Below, piece by piece: positions 34,752 to 44,805 of a DNA stretch of 64,000 nucleotides; positions within the stretch are counted from its first letter, which is position 1; each line of letters starts with the position of its first letter. The position numbers and the translations under genes were made by a program. Under the pieces are notes generated by a model. That model was not told where the DNA came from. It saw only the letters and a program-made list of their open reading frames with translations, and did not search any database. Source of the DNA: Microbacterium sp. CGR2 (GTDB lineage Bacteria; Actinomycetota; Actinomycetes; Actinomycetales; Microbacteriaceae); the NCBI RefSeq assembly GCF_003626735.1, contig NZ_RBHX01000001.1:2976001-3040000 (forward strand), in the 5' to 3' direction.

Positions 34752-37193
34752 ATGCCGAAAACTCCGCCGCCCGAGCCCGTCGAGGAGCGCATCCAGGACA
34801 TCGACCTCTCCGTCGAGATGCAGGGCTCGTTCCTCGAGTACGCCTATTCGGTGATCTACTCCCGCGCCCTTCCGGACACACGTGACGGACTGAAGCCCGT
34901 CCAGCGCCGCATCCTGTATCAGATGGCGGAGATGGGCCTGCGCCCCGACCGAGGACACGTCAAGAGCGCTCGTGTCGTGGGCGAAGTCATGGGCAAGCTG
35001 CACCCGCACGGAGACTCCGCGATCTACGACGCCCTCGTGCGTCTGGCGCAGGACTTCGCTCTCCGCGTGCCGCTGATCGACGGCCACGGGAACTTCGGCT
35101 CGCTCGACGACGGACCCGCCGCGGCGCGATACACCGAAGCCCGGCTCGCCGCCGCCGCCCTCGCTCTCACCGAGAATCTCGACGAAGACGTCGTCGACTT
35201 CATCCCCAACTACGACGGTCAGTTCCAGCAGCCCGCGGTGCTGCCCGCCGCCTTCCCGAACCTCCTCGTGAACGGCGCCAGCGGCATCGCGGTCGGCATG
35301 GCGACCAATATGGCTCCGCACAACCTGATCGAGGTCGTCGCCGCGGCGACGCATCTCCTCGAGAATCCGGACGCGACGACGGAAGAACTGATGGAGTTCG
35401 TCCCGGGCCCTGACTTCCCCTCGGGCGGAATCCTGATGGGACTGGACGGTGTCAAGGACGCCTACGCCAACGGTCGCGGCGCTCTCAAAGTGCGTGGCAA
35501 GGTCACCGTCGAACCGCTGGGCCCGCGGCGCACGGGCATCATCGTCTCCGAGCTTCCTTACATGGTCGGACCCGAGCGTCTGATCGAGAAGATCCGCGAT
35601 GCCGTGCAGGCGAAGAAGCTGCAGGGGATCAGCGACGTCACCGACCTCACGGACCGAAACCACGGTCTGCGGGTGGCGATCGGGATCAAGACCGGGTTCG
35701 ACCCGAACGCCGTGCTCGAGCAGCTGTATCGACTGACCCCGCTGGAAGATTCGTTCAGCATCAACAACGTCGCGCTGGTCGACGGACAACCCCGCACGCT
35801 CGGCCTCAAGGAGATGCTGAGCGTCTACGTGGGTCACCGGCTCGAGGTCATCACCCGACGCAGCCGGTACCGCCTCGCGCGCCGAGAAGAGCGCCTGCAC
35901 CTGGTCGAGGGTCTGCTGATCGCGATCCTCGACATCGACGAGGTCATCCAGGTCATCCGCTCCTCCGACGACTCCGAACAGGCCCGCTCGCGCCTGCGGT
36001 CCGTGTTCGATCTGAGCGAGCTTCAGGCCGAGTACATCCTGGAACTGCGCCTGCGTCGCCTCACCAAGTTCTCCCGCATCGAGCTGGAGGCGGAGCGTGA
36101 CGCGCTGCTCGCGGAGATCGCCTCGCTCCGCGAGCTCCTCGGCAGCCCGGAGCTGCTCCGCGCCACGGTCGCTCGCGAGCTCGACGCTGCCGCCGACGCG
36201 TACGGCACACCTCGTCGCACGCTTCTGATGAATGCCGCAGCCCCCAAGCCCCGTGCGGCCAAGGGGGCCGTCGACCTGCAGATCGCGGATGCGCCCACCG
36301 TCCTGGTCCTGTCCACGACGGGCCGAGCGGTCCGGGTCGACCTCAGCGAGGGCCAGGAGCTGAACGTCCCGGCTCGCCGAAGCAAGCACGATGCGATCCT
36401 CACCACCGTGCAGACAACCGTCCGTGCGGAGCTCGGAGCACTCACCAGCGCCGGGCGCGTGGTGCGCTTCTCCCCCGTCGACCTCCCTTCGGTTCCGTCC
36501 TCCTCCGTGCAACTCGCTGCGGGCGCTCCACTGCGCGATTATCTCGGGATGACCACGCGCGGTGAGCGGATCATCGGCTTCGTCCGCTTCGACAGCGAGA
36601 CGCCGATCGCGCTCGGAACGGCACAGGGAACCGTGAAGCGGGTCGTACCGGCGACGCTGCCGGTACGACCGGAGATCGAGGTGATCGGCATGAAGCCCGG
36701 CGACACCGTGGTCGGCGCTGCTGAGGCTCCGGACGACGCCGAGCTCGTGTTCGTGACGACCGATGCCCAACTGCTGCGCTTTTCGGCGTCGGCGGTTCGG
36801 CCGCAGGGCGCAGCCGCGGGCGGAATGGCGGGCATGAAGCTCGGAGCCGGAGCCTCGGTGCTGTTCTTCGGGGCGGTCTCTCCCGATGCCGATGCCGTCG
36901 TCGCGACGGTTTCCGGCGGCGACAGCATCCTCCCGGGAACCGATCCCGGCCGTGCGAAGGTGACGTCCTTCGGGGAGTATCCGCCGAAGGGGCGCGCCAC
37001 CGGCGGCGTGCGGGCGCACTCGTTCCTGAAGGGCGAGGATCGCCTCACTGTCGCTTGGGTGGGGCCGAGCCCCGCGCAGGCGGTCGATCCCACCGGTGCC
37101 GTTCGAAAGCTGCCGGAGGCAGGCGCGCGCCGCGATGCGTCCGGTCAGCCCATCGACGGCGTCATCGGCAGCATCGGACGCACGATCGTCTGA
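34752..37193 (+). CDS. parC: DNA topoisomerase IV subunit A (ParC-type)
   Basis: The 813-residue type IIA topoisomerase subunit contains the active-site Tyr127 in AARYTEARL, the quinolone region [14 protein letters not shown], and a C-terminal beta-pinwheel with degenerate repeats such as [11 protein letters not shown] and [11 protein letters not shown]. It lacks the GyrA box QRRGGKG-type motif, supporting ParC over GyrA. It decatenates replicated chromosomes together with ParE, encoded convergently 44 bp downstream rather than in one operon. Confidence 0.9.
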   Translation: MPKTPPPEPVEERIQDIDLSVEMQGSFLEYAYSVIYSRALPDTRDGLKPVQRRILYQMAEMGLRPDRGHVKSARVVGEVMGKLHPHGDSAIYDALVRLAQDFALRVPLIDGHGNFGSLDDGPAAARYTEARLAAAALALTENLDEDVVDFIPNYDGQFQQPAVLPAAFPNLLVNGASGIAVGMATNMAPHNLIEVVAAATHLLENPDATTEELMEFVPGPDFPSGGILMGLDGVKDAYANGRGALKVRGKVTVEPLGPRRTGIIVSELPYMVGPERLIEKIRDAVQAKKLQGISDVTDLTDRNHGLRVAIGIKTGFDPNAVLEQLYRLTPLEDSFSINNVALVDGQPRTLGLKEMLSVYVGHRLEVITRRSRYRLARREERLHLVEGLLIAILDIDEVIQVIRSSDDSEQARSRLRSVFDLSELQAEYILELRLRRLTKFSRIELEAERDALLAEIASLRELLGSPELLRATVARELDAAADAYGTPRRTLLMNAAAPKPRAAKGAVDLQIADAPTVLVLSTTGRAVRVDLSEGQELNVPARRSKHDAILTTVQTTVRAELGALTSAGRVVRFSPVDLPSVPSSSVQLAAGAPLRDYLGMTTRGERIIGFVRFDSETPIALGTAQGTVKRVVPATLPVRPEIEVIGMKPGDTVVGAAEAPDDAELVFVTTDAQLLRFSASAVRPQGAAAGGMAGMKLGAGASVLFFGAVSPDADAVVATVSGGDSILPGTDPGRAKVTSFGEYPPKGRATGGVRAHSFLKGEDRLTVAWVGPSPAQAVDPTGAVRKLPEAGARRDASGQPIDGVIGSIGRTIV

Positions 37194-37237
37194 CCCCGGC
37201 GTGCCAGACGGACTCGCGAGGCGCCCCGGGGCGGCGT

Positions 37238-39331
37238 TCAGGCGTCGATGGACTCCCGCGACAGGCGTCCGGAGGAATCGATGATGAATTCACGTCGCGG
37301 GGCCACTTCGTTCCCCATGAGGAGTTCAAACATGCGCCCGGCCGCCTCCGCATCCTCCATGCGCACGCGACGCAGGAGCCGCCCGGAGCGATCCATGGTC
37401 GTCGTGGCCAGCTGCTCGGCATCCATCTCGCCGAGGCCCTTGTATCGCTGAATCGGCTCGTGCCACCGCTTGCCTGCCTTGCGGAGCTTGGCGAGGAGAG
37501 TGTGCATCTCCTGCTCGCTGTACGTGTAGATCGTCTCGTTCGGCTTCGAGCCGGGGTTCATGACGATGACCCGGTGCAGCGGCGGTACGGCGGCGAAGAC
37601 GCGACCGTCTTCGATCAATGGGCGCATGTAGCGGAAGAAGAGGGTCAGGAGCAGCGTGCGGATGTGCGCGCCGTCGACGTCGGCATCGCTCATCAGGATC
37701 ACTTTGCCGTAGCGAGCCGCGCCGATGTCGAAGGTGCGGCCGGAGCCGGCCCCGATCACCTGGATGATCGATGCGCACTCCGCGTTGGAGAGCATGTCGC
37801 CGACGGAGGCCTTCTGCACGTTGAGGATCTTGCCGCGGATGGGCAGCAGCGCCTGGAACTCGCTGTTCCGCGCGTTCTTCGCCGTCCCCAGCGCCGAGTC
37901 ACCCTCGACGATGAAGAGTTCGCTGCGATCGACCTCGTTCGTGCGGCAGTCGACGAGCTTCGTCGGCAACGTGGAGGACTCCAGGGCGTTCTTGCGCCGC
38001 TGGGTCTCCTTGTGCGCGCGTGCGGACACGCGCGCCTTCATCTCGGAGACGACCTTGTCGAGCAGCTGTGTCGCCTGGCTCTTGTCGTCACGCTTCGGAG
38101 AACTGAACCGGTGAGCCAGGTCCTTCCGCAGGACCTGGGCGACCACCTGGCGCACGGCCGGAGTGCCGAGGATCTCCTTCGTCTGCCCCTCGAACTGCGG
38201 TTCGGGAACGTTCACCGTGAGCACGGCGGTGAGCCCGGCGAGGACGTCGTCCTTCTCGAGCTTGTCGTTTCCGACCTTCAGCCGGCGAGCGTTCTGCTCG
38301 ACCTGGGAGCGGAGCACCTTCAGCAGTTCCTGCTCGAATCCCTGCTGGTGGGTACCGCCCTTCGGCGTGGCGATGATGTTGACGAACGAGCGCACCTTGG
38401 TGTCGTAACCGGTGCCCCAGCGCAAGGCGATGTCGACCGCGCACACGCGCTCCACCTCGGTGGAGACCATGTGGCCGTTCGCCTGCAGTACCGGCACAGT
38501 CTCTTTGAACGTTCCCTCGCCTTGAATTCGCCAGGTGTCCGTGACCGGCGGATCGATCGCGAGGTAGTCGACGAACTCGGCGATGCCGCCTTCGTAGTGG
38601 TACGAGGTCTCGACGGCGGCGCCGTCTTCGGACGCCACGGCGCGCTCGTCGCGCACCACGATCTCGAGCCCGGGAACGAGGAAGGCCGTCTGACGGGCGC
38701 GGGTCTCGAGGTCAGGAAGCTGGAAGGCGGCATCCTTCGTGAAGATCTGACGGTCGGCCCAGTACCGGATGCGCGTTCCGGTCACCCCGCGTGGGGCTTT
38801 GCCGACCACGCGGAGCTCGCTCTTGTCCTCGAAGGGTGTGAAGGGCACGTCGGGACGCTTCTCGCCCGAATCGGCGAAGATGCCCGGCTCGCCGCGATGG
38901 AATGACATCGCGTACGTCTTGCCGCCGCGATCGACCTCGACATCGAGCCGCTCCGACAGCGCATTCACCACAGAGGCGCCGACACCGTGCAGACCACCGG
39001 ATGCCGCGTATGATCCGCCGCCGAACTTCCCGCCGGCGTGCAGTTTCGTGAAGACCACCTCGACGCCCGACAGTCCGGTGCGCGGTTCGACGTCCACGGG
39101 GATGCCGCGACCGCGGTCGTGCACCTCCACGCTGCCGTCGGCGTGCAGGATGACGTCGATCTTGTTCCCGTTGCCCGCGACGGTCTCATCGACGGCGTTG
39201 TCGATGATCTCCCAGAGGCAGTGCATCAGGCCCGGGGATCCGTTGGAACCGATGTACATACCGGGACGCTTGCGAACAGCCTCGAGCCCTTCGAGCACCT
39301 GGAGATGATGGGCGGAATACTCGGCGGTCAC
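37238..39331 (-). CDS. parE: DNA topoisomerase IV subunit B (ParE-type)
   Basis: The 697-residue ATPase subunit has the GHKL motifs EIIDNAVDE and GLHGVGASVVNALS, the transducer lysine region QTKEILG, the Toprim EGDSALGTAKNARNSEFQALLPIRGKI (shown in part) and DADVDGAHIRTLLLTLFFR. QTKEILG and the short C-terminus are ParE-like. The GTG at 39331 gives the standard opening VTAEYSAHHLQVLEGLEAVR; TAGACT 8 nt upstream suggests a leaderless transcript. Works with ParC. Confidence 0.9.
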   Translation of the reverse strand: MTAEYSAHHLQVLEGLEAVRKRPGMYIGSNGSPGLMHCLWEIIDNAVDETVAGNGNKIDVILHADGSVEVHDRGRGIPVDVEPRTGLSGVEVVFTKLHAGGKFGGGSYAASGGLHGVGASVVNALSERLDVEVDRGGKTYAMSFHRGEPGIFADSGEKRPDVPFTPFEDKSELRVVGKAPRGVTGTRIRYWADRQIFTKDAAFQLPDLETRARQTAFLVPGLEIVVRDERAVASEDGAAVETSYHYEGGIAEFVDYLAIDPPVTDTWRIQGEGTFKETVPVLQANGHMVSTEVERVCAVDIALRWGTGYDTKVRSFVNIIATPKGGTHQQGFEQELLKVLRSQVEQNARRLKVGNDKLEKDDVLAGLTAVLTVNVPEPQFEGQTKEILGTPAVRQVVAQVLRKDLAHRFSSPKRDDKSQATQLLDKVVSEMKARVSARAHKETQRRKNALESSTLPTKLVDCRTNEVDRSELFIVEGDSALGTAKNARNSEFQALLPIRGKILNVQKASVGDMLSNAECASIIQVIGAGSGRTFDIGAARYGKVILMSDADVDGAHIRTLLLTLFFRYMRPLIEDGRVFAAVPPLHRVIVMNPGSKPNETIYTYSEQEMHTLLAKLRKAGKRWHEPIQRYKGLGEMDAEQLATTTMDRSGRLLRRVRMEDAEAAGRMFELLMGNEVAPRREFIIDSSGRLSRESIDA

Positions 39332-39339
39332 AATCTCCG

Positions 39340-39345
39340 AGTCTA
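39340..39345 (-). promoter_or_regulatory. -10 (TAGACT) for parE
   Basis: On the minus strand TAGACT ends 8 nt before the GTG start of parE. A GGAG partly fills the gap but is only 3 nt from the GTG. Confidence 0.4.
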
Positions 39346-39512
39346 TTCGCGTTGCCTCTCCGCAACCGGCAGACACTCCCCGCGGATGAACAGACCGCCA
39401 CCCTCGCGTACGCGCTGAGCGAAACACGCCGCGATCCGGGCATGCCTACAGGGTGCGCGTGGTTGTATTGAGCACGTCCCACCACAATGCCGATACCCGA
39501 GGAGGCACCGAG

Positions 39513-39731
39513 ATGAATGCAACGACCGAACGTGAGGCCTCCGCCGTCGAATTCCGCCTGACCGCGCTGGATCGCTGTGATTCGTGTGGCGCTCAGGCGT
39601 ACATCGCCGCCGAGGTCAACGGCTCCGAGCTGCTGTTCTGCGCCCACCACGGCCGCAAGTACGAAGAGAAGCTCCGCAGCATCGCGACCAGCTGGCACGA
39701 CGAGAGCTCTCGCCTCATCGAAGCCGTCTGA
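39513..39731 (+). CDS. DUF7455-type small zinc-binding protein
   Basis: The 72-residue protein has CDSCGAQAY and LFCAHHGRKYEEKL, a Cys-Cys/Cys-His-His cluster that should bind one zinc. A polar N-terminus and a helical C-terminus flank it. Such proteins are conserved in actinobacteria near the primary sigma factor and topoisomerase genes. ATG 39513 follows CGAGGAGG at 8 nt. Role unknown; nucleic-acid or RNA-polymerase contact is plausible. Confidence 0.83.
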   Translation: MNATTEREASAVEFRLTALDRCDSCGAQAYIAAEVNGSELLFCAHHGRKYEEKLRSIATSWHDESSRLIEAV

Positions 39732-39787
39732 CCCGCGGCGCCGGTCTCCGGGCGCTCATTCCGTCGATCTGCGATCGGCGAGGCGAC

Positions 39788-40828
39788 TCAGTCGACGATC
39801 ACCCGGCGAACCCGTGCGGTCAGCCGGGTGAGTATCTCTTCGCCGACGGAGTCGATGCGTTCCGCGAGGCTGGTGGCGCTGATCTCGCCGCGCTCACCTC
39901 GCCCGAACACGGACACCTCGTCGCCGATGCTCGCCTGCGGCCATCCTTCGACGACAGACGTCGTCGGACCGATCTCCTTGATCGCCCTCGCGCCTGCCGG
40001 TGTTCCGACCGGTGCGCCGGTGAGCGTGGAGGGAAGCCCATCGAAGCTGCCGAGCGCGACGATGGCCTCCCCGTCGAGCACGTCGATGACGAATGCGGTC
40101 AGCTCGGCGACCGGGTCGATGCCGTCGAGCATCGGCCCCTCCGCCGAACGGATGCCGTAGCAGAACGCTCCGATACGCGACAGCGATCCCCGCAGTTCGG
40201 GTCGCCACCAGGATGCTGCCGACGCGGTCAGGTGCAGCGAGCCGGGAGTCGGTCCGGAGTCCGCCGTCGCTCGGATCGCGTCGAGGAACACCGCCTGGGC
40301 GTCGTCGTCTTCGGCATCGCTCGCCTCGGCGATGTGACTCCAGACACCGTCCAACTCCAGAACGCCTTGCGCTTCGGCCGCTCGTGCTTCGGCGACGGCA
40401 GCACGCCAGTCTTCGGGGAGGACCCCGTTGCGGTGCAACCCCGTGTCGATCTTCAGGTGCACTCGCGCCCGCTTGCCGAGAGCCGAGGCACGAGCGATGA
40501 TTCGCCGAAGATACTCCGTCGTCCCGACCCCGAGGTCGATCTCATGGCTGAGTGCCGCGTCGATCTCGGCATCCGTCGACGTCGCCCAGGCGAAGACCCG
40601 CACATCGTCGCCTGCGACACCTCGCACCTTCACGCCGCCCGCGATGTCGTAGCTGCCGTACCATTCGACTCCCGCCTGCGCCGCCGTCTCCACCGCCCAG
40701 GCCAGTCCGTGACCGTAGGCGTCGTCTTTGAGAACGAGCATCATGTCGGAGGGTGCCAAACGTGTCGCGACTTCGTCGATGTTCTGACGGAAGACGCGGC
40801 TGCTGATGCGCAGCTCAGGACGGGTCAT
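39788..40828 (-). CDS. alr: alanine racemase paralogue A: PLP barrel with Lys, catalytic Tyr hairpin missing
   Basis: This 346-residue protein keeps the full PLP-binding barrel of alanine racemase. LVLKDDAYGHG carries the Schiff-base Lys34, KIDTGLHRNG the conserved Arg region, LHLTASAAS a phosphate-binding serine, and SRIGAFCYG the pyridine-N arginine. The C-terminal domain is present (IGDEVSVFGRGERGEISATSLAE) but the GVSYG-type hairpin with the second catalytic base, Tyr265 in the Geobacillus enzyme, is absent: FVIDVLDGEAIVALGSFDG runs straight across it. Alone it should not racemise normally. ATG overlaps the stop of paralogue B (ATGA), so the two are co-translated. Family is certain; partner dependence is inferred. 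Confidence 0.85.
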   Translation of the reverse strand: MTRPELRISSRVFRQNIDEVATRLAPSDMMLVLKDDAYGHGLAWAVETAAQAGVEWYGSYDIAGGVKVRGVAGDDVRVFAWATSTDAEIDAALSHEIDLGVGTTEYLRRIIARASALGKRARVHLKIDTGLHRNGVLPEDWRAAVAEARAAEAQGVLELDGVWSHIAEASDAEDDDAQAVFLDAIRATADSGPTPGSLHLTASAASWWRPELRGSLSRIGAFCYGIRSAEGPMLDGIDPVAELTAFVIDVLDGEAIVALGSFDGLPSTLTGAPVGTPAGARAIKEIGPTTSVVEGWPQASIGDEVSVFGRGERGEISATSLAERIDSVGEEILTRLTARVRRVIVD

Positions 40829-41529
40829 GCCTCCCACCCCCGAGCGCCATGCGACCCGGCCACCGTGACGAGCTCGGGGATCGTCATCCCGGTCGCGGCG
40901 GCCCACAGTGCGAGCCCCGCCGCAGCGGTGCCTCGGCCGCCGAAGTAGGTGACATCCGCACCCAGTTCCACGTCGTCCCCCTCGAGATCGATCATGCAGA
41001 CGTCCATGGCGACGCGCCCCACGATGGGAAGGCTCCGCCCGGCGACGTCGACGTGTGCCTGGTTGCCGAGCGCACGCACGATGCCCTGCGCGTATCCCCC
41101 GGTCACCAGCGCCACCGTGGTGTCCCGCGCCGCGCGATAGGTGTAGCCGTAGGAGACCGCGTCGCCCGGTCGCAGGGGTTTGGTGGACATCACCGCGCCG
41201 GCGAATCGCATGACGGGCCGCGTCGTCAGCGCTCCGGTCTCATCCGGCAAGCCGTACAGGAGCGCCGGATCGATGTCCGGTTCTCCAGAGGTCACGGCGG
41301 CGATCCCCTCGGCGCGGAGGACTGCGACCTCCCCGTCGGAGTCGACCAGGACCCGCTCCGCTCCTGCGGCCGACACGGCGGGAGCCACAGCCAGAATGCC
41401 GTGCCCCCAGGCGTCGCGTCGCAGGTCGGCGGTCCGGCCGCCGGCCTTCACGGCCGTCTCGGCCGCAGCAGCGAGCGCGGAGCGGGATATCACGGCCCTC
41501 GGGAGGGCGCTGGAGGTCGTGTCACACAC
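40825..41529 (-). CDS. alanine racemase paralogue B: short, keeps catalytic Tyr, Lys replaced by Arg
   Basis: This 234-residue protein is clearly Alr-derived but shortened by about 130 residues. It keeps the first barrel strand, where the PLP-Lys motif reads RRDAWGHG with Arg37 at the Lys position, then jumps to DPALLYGL, the last barrel strand, which has lost its Arg. The C-terminal domain is complete: AVSYGYTYRA holds Tyr127 (Tyr265 equivalent), followed by GRVAMDVCMIDL and the family tail. It cannot bind PLP in the usual way. It is the upstream gene of the pair, starts GTG 7 nt after TAGTCT, and ends in an ATGA overlap with paralogue A. Best read as the complementing half of a heterodimer. 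Confidence 0.8.
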   Translation of the reverse strand: MCDTTSSALPRAVISRSALAAAAETAVKAGGRTADLRRDAWGHGILAVAPAVSAAGAERVLVDSDGEVAVLRAEGIAAVTSGEPDIDPALLYGLPDETGALTTRPVMRFAGAVMSTKPLRPGDAVSYGYTYRAARDTTVALVTGGYAQGIVRALGNQAHVDVAGRSLPIVGRVAMDVCMIDLEGDDVELGADVTYFGGRGTAAAGLALWAAATGMTIPELVTVAGSHGARGWEA

Positions 41530-41536
41530 GTCCTCC

Positions 41537-41542
41537 AGACTA
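41537..41542 (-). promoter_or_regulatory. -10 (TAGTCT) for the alanine racemase pair
   Basis: On the minus strand TAGTCT ends 7 nt before the GTG of paralogue B. A GGAGG also lies in the gap, so either leaderless or short-leader initiation is possible. Confidence 0.45.
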
Positions 41543-41610
41543 GCTTCCGCCTCTCCGGGTTCCCCTGTGCGCCCCCGTAGACTGGTGGGGTCCCCTACCC
41601 CCGGAGCCTC

Positions 41611-42627
41611 ATGTCCCGTCTTTCCCTCGCGCCCCGCATCCGCTATCTGCTGGGACGCGCCCGTCGTATCGATGTCGGATCGGTGGTGGAACGAGCCAAA
41701 GAAGCGTCAGCGCAGCACCACAGGGCCGTGCCGGTGATCGTCGGTGACATGCTGTGGTCCGCTGCACGTCACAACGTGGGCTTCCAGGACTACATCGATT
41801 ACGACTTCGCCATGCTCACCCGCGCCGAGCGCGAGACATTCATGACGCACCCGGTGTCGAACCAGTTGTCACAGCGCTACGACCACCCGGACTTCCGCTG
41901 GATCTTCCAGGACAAGGTCGCCTTCGACCGGCATTTCGCCGCCCACCTGCACCGCGAGTGGCTCGTCGTCGACGAGAACAACGCCGAGGCCGTCCGCGAG
42001 CTCACGCAACGACTCGGCACCATCGTGACGAAAGAGCCGGTCGGTCAGGCGGGAACCGGTGTGCACCGCTACCACGCCGCGGAGATCGAGGACTGGGACG
42101 CGTTCCACCGCGGTCTCCTCAAAAGAGGCGAGCTCCTCATCGAAGAGGTCATCCGCCAGCACGATGCGCTTGCAGCGGTCTGCCCCGGCACGGTGAACAC
42201 CACTCGAGTGACCGCGTTTTTCGACGGCGAGAAGGCTCACATCCTCGCGATGGCGCAGAAATTCGGTCGCGGCGCGGTGAGCGATCAGATGACCTTCGGC
42301 GGCTTCTACACGATGCTCGACGAGAACGGTCACGCCGTCGGCGCCGGGTACGACTCGCACGGGCATGTGCATGAGACACACCCGGACACCGGTTTCCGCA
42401 TCGCCGACTTCCAATTGCCCCACATGGAACAGGTGCGCGAGTTCATCGATCAGGTTGCCCGCGTGGTCCCGCAGGTGCAGTACGTCGGCTGGGACATCGT
42501 CGTGTCTCCCGACGGCCCGGTCCTCGTCGAAGGCAACTGGGGTGCGGGAGTCTACGAGAACAAGCCGAGTGTCACCGGCATCCGCACGGGACACAAGCCG
42601 CGCTACCGCGAAGTCATCGGGTTCTGA
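41611..42627 (+). CDS. sugar-transfer-associated ATP-grasp enzyme
   Basis: The 338-residue protein resembles the ATP-grasp family often found in polysaccharide and cell-surface clusters. KEPVGQAGTGVHRY looks like the ATP-binding loop, ELLIEEVIRQHD the hinge, TVNTTRVTAFF a conserved strand and VGWDIVVSPDGPVLVEGNWGAG the metal-binding C-terminal motif. Such enzymes join a carboxylate to an amine; here the substrates are unknown. GGAG precedes the ATG. It is divergent from the alanine racemase pair (81 bp between starts) and followed by a strong terminator. Confidence 0.78.
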   Translation: MSRLSLAPRIRYLLGRARRIDVGSVVERAKEASAQHHRAVPVIVGDMLWSAARHNVGFQDYIDYDFAMLTRAERETFMTHPVSNQLSQRYDHPDFRWIFQDKVAFDRHFAAHLHREWLVVDENNAEAVRELTQRLGTIVTKEPVGQAGTGVHRYHAAEIEDWDAFHRGLLKRGELLIEEVIRQHDALAAVCPGTVNTTRVTAFFDGEKAHILAMAQKFGRGAVSDQMTFGGFYTMLDENGHAVGAGYDSHGHVHETHPDTGFRIADFQLPHMEQVREFIDQVARVVPQVQYVGWDIVVSPDGPVLVEGNWGAGVYENKPSVTGIRTGHKPRYREVIGF

Positions 42628-42647
42628 CACGGCAAGCCCGCACGAGA

Positions 42648-42678
42648 GAAGGCCCGGATGCTGTGCATCCGGGCCTTC
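42648..42678. terminator. bidirectional terminator
   Basis: A perfect 14-bp stem (GAAGGCCCGGATGC and its complement) with a TGT loop is followed by TTCT. It separates the convergent ATP-grasp and CofE-like genes. Confidence 0.85.
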
Positions 42679-42700
42679 TTCTGTTCAGGTTCGCGAGACG

Positions 42701-43392
42701 TCAGACCGCCCGGACGATCCCGAGCGGAGTGGACTCCAAGCCCTGTCCGAGCGGATTGTCGCCGAGGATCTTGACGAGGCGGCGCTCTCCGTCTTTGTCG
42801 AGCGTCGATCCGAGGATGTTGCCGCCGAGGTCGTTGATGTCGACCACGGCCACCTCCGCGGCGCCGCCCAGCAGCGCCTTCAGGTGCGCGGCAACGCCAC
42901 GAGGGTCTTTCGGCCCGAGCACGACTGCTTCGTTGTAGGGCGGGATCGTGTGCTTCGTCGGACCGTCGATGGCACGGGCTTTGTCGCCGGCGATCCGGTA
43001 GAAGTCCCCTCGGCGTCCGAAGGCCTTCGTCACGGCGGCGACGGCCGACGCGAACAGGATGCGCGGAGTACCGCACTCACGCAACGCCATCTCCATCGTC
43101 TCGGGCATGCCGAGTCCGATGCCGTACGGCGTGCGGGTGACGTACTTCGACAGGAACAGCGCGAGCTTTCGCGGCTTGATGTCATCGAGCCGGTACGAGC
43201 GTCCCTGGGTGATCGCCACGATCTTCTCGGTGACGAACAGCAGGTCGCCCGGCTGCACGGCCGCCTTCGCGTACTCCGTGATGATCGCGTCGAGATCGTC
43301 GTCAGGCATCACCACGCGCGTCCGCAGCGGAATGCGGGCGTAGCTCTTCCCGTCGATGCTGGTCTCGAGCGCCTTGCCCTCGTTCGCCTGCA

Positions 43393-43396
<4 letters not shown>
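42701..43396 (-). CDS. CofE-like (F420-0 gamma-glutamyl ligase superfamily) protein, divergent
   Basis: The 231-residue protein belongs to the PF01996 ligase fold: [53 protein letters not shown] and [14 protein letters not shown]. Motifs typical of true CofE/FbiB, such as the NAGVD and SDTFGRPWR segments, are replaced, and the nitroreductase half of FbiB is missing. Amide or ester ligation of glutamate-like groups is likely, but F420 itself is doubtful. Its ATG overlaps the sigA stop (ATGA), an unexpected partner. A terminator follows. Confidence 0.8.
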
Positions 43397-44637
<1,241 letters not shown>

Positions 44638-44697
44638 GTTTCGCCTTTCACGGGGCAGTTGAATCGCCCCGGAACATTTCGGACACTAGTAAGACCC

Positions 44698-44733
44698 TTG
44701 TCAAGTCCAGTGCAGGAAAGCACTGATTGACAA
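44698..44733. promoter_or_regulatory. nested inverted repeat with two outward TTGACA boxes upstream of sigA
   Basis: TTGTCAA (44698-44704) and TTGACAA (44727-44733) are inverted copies enclosing CAGTGC-AGGAAA-GCACTG. The minus-strand TTGACA at 44704-44699 points to sigA. The plus-strand TTGACA at 44727 is followed after 17 nt by TATCGC and points into the PAC2 gene from its 3' side. The symmetry suggests a divergent promoter core or a regulator site. Confidence 0.5.
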
Positions 44734-44753
44734 CGGGTCAGAGTCCTAGTATC

Positions 44754-44756
44754 GCA
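44754..44756 (-). other. intergenic 44638-44805 remark
   Basis: The 168 bp between sigA and the PAC2 gene hold the nested repeat and the sigA promoter region. I see no small gene or terminator hairpin for the PAC2 transcript here. Confidence 0.3.
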
Positions 44757-44805
44757 CACGTGTGGCGATGCGGATGCATTCAGGCGATGTTGCCGCGGAT
44801 TCGCC

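Noticed and set aside
34521..37019. 832-codon open frame opposite parC
   Set aside because: Shadow of parC; low-complexity Arg/Glu/Asp/Val composition.
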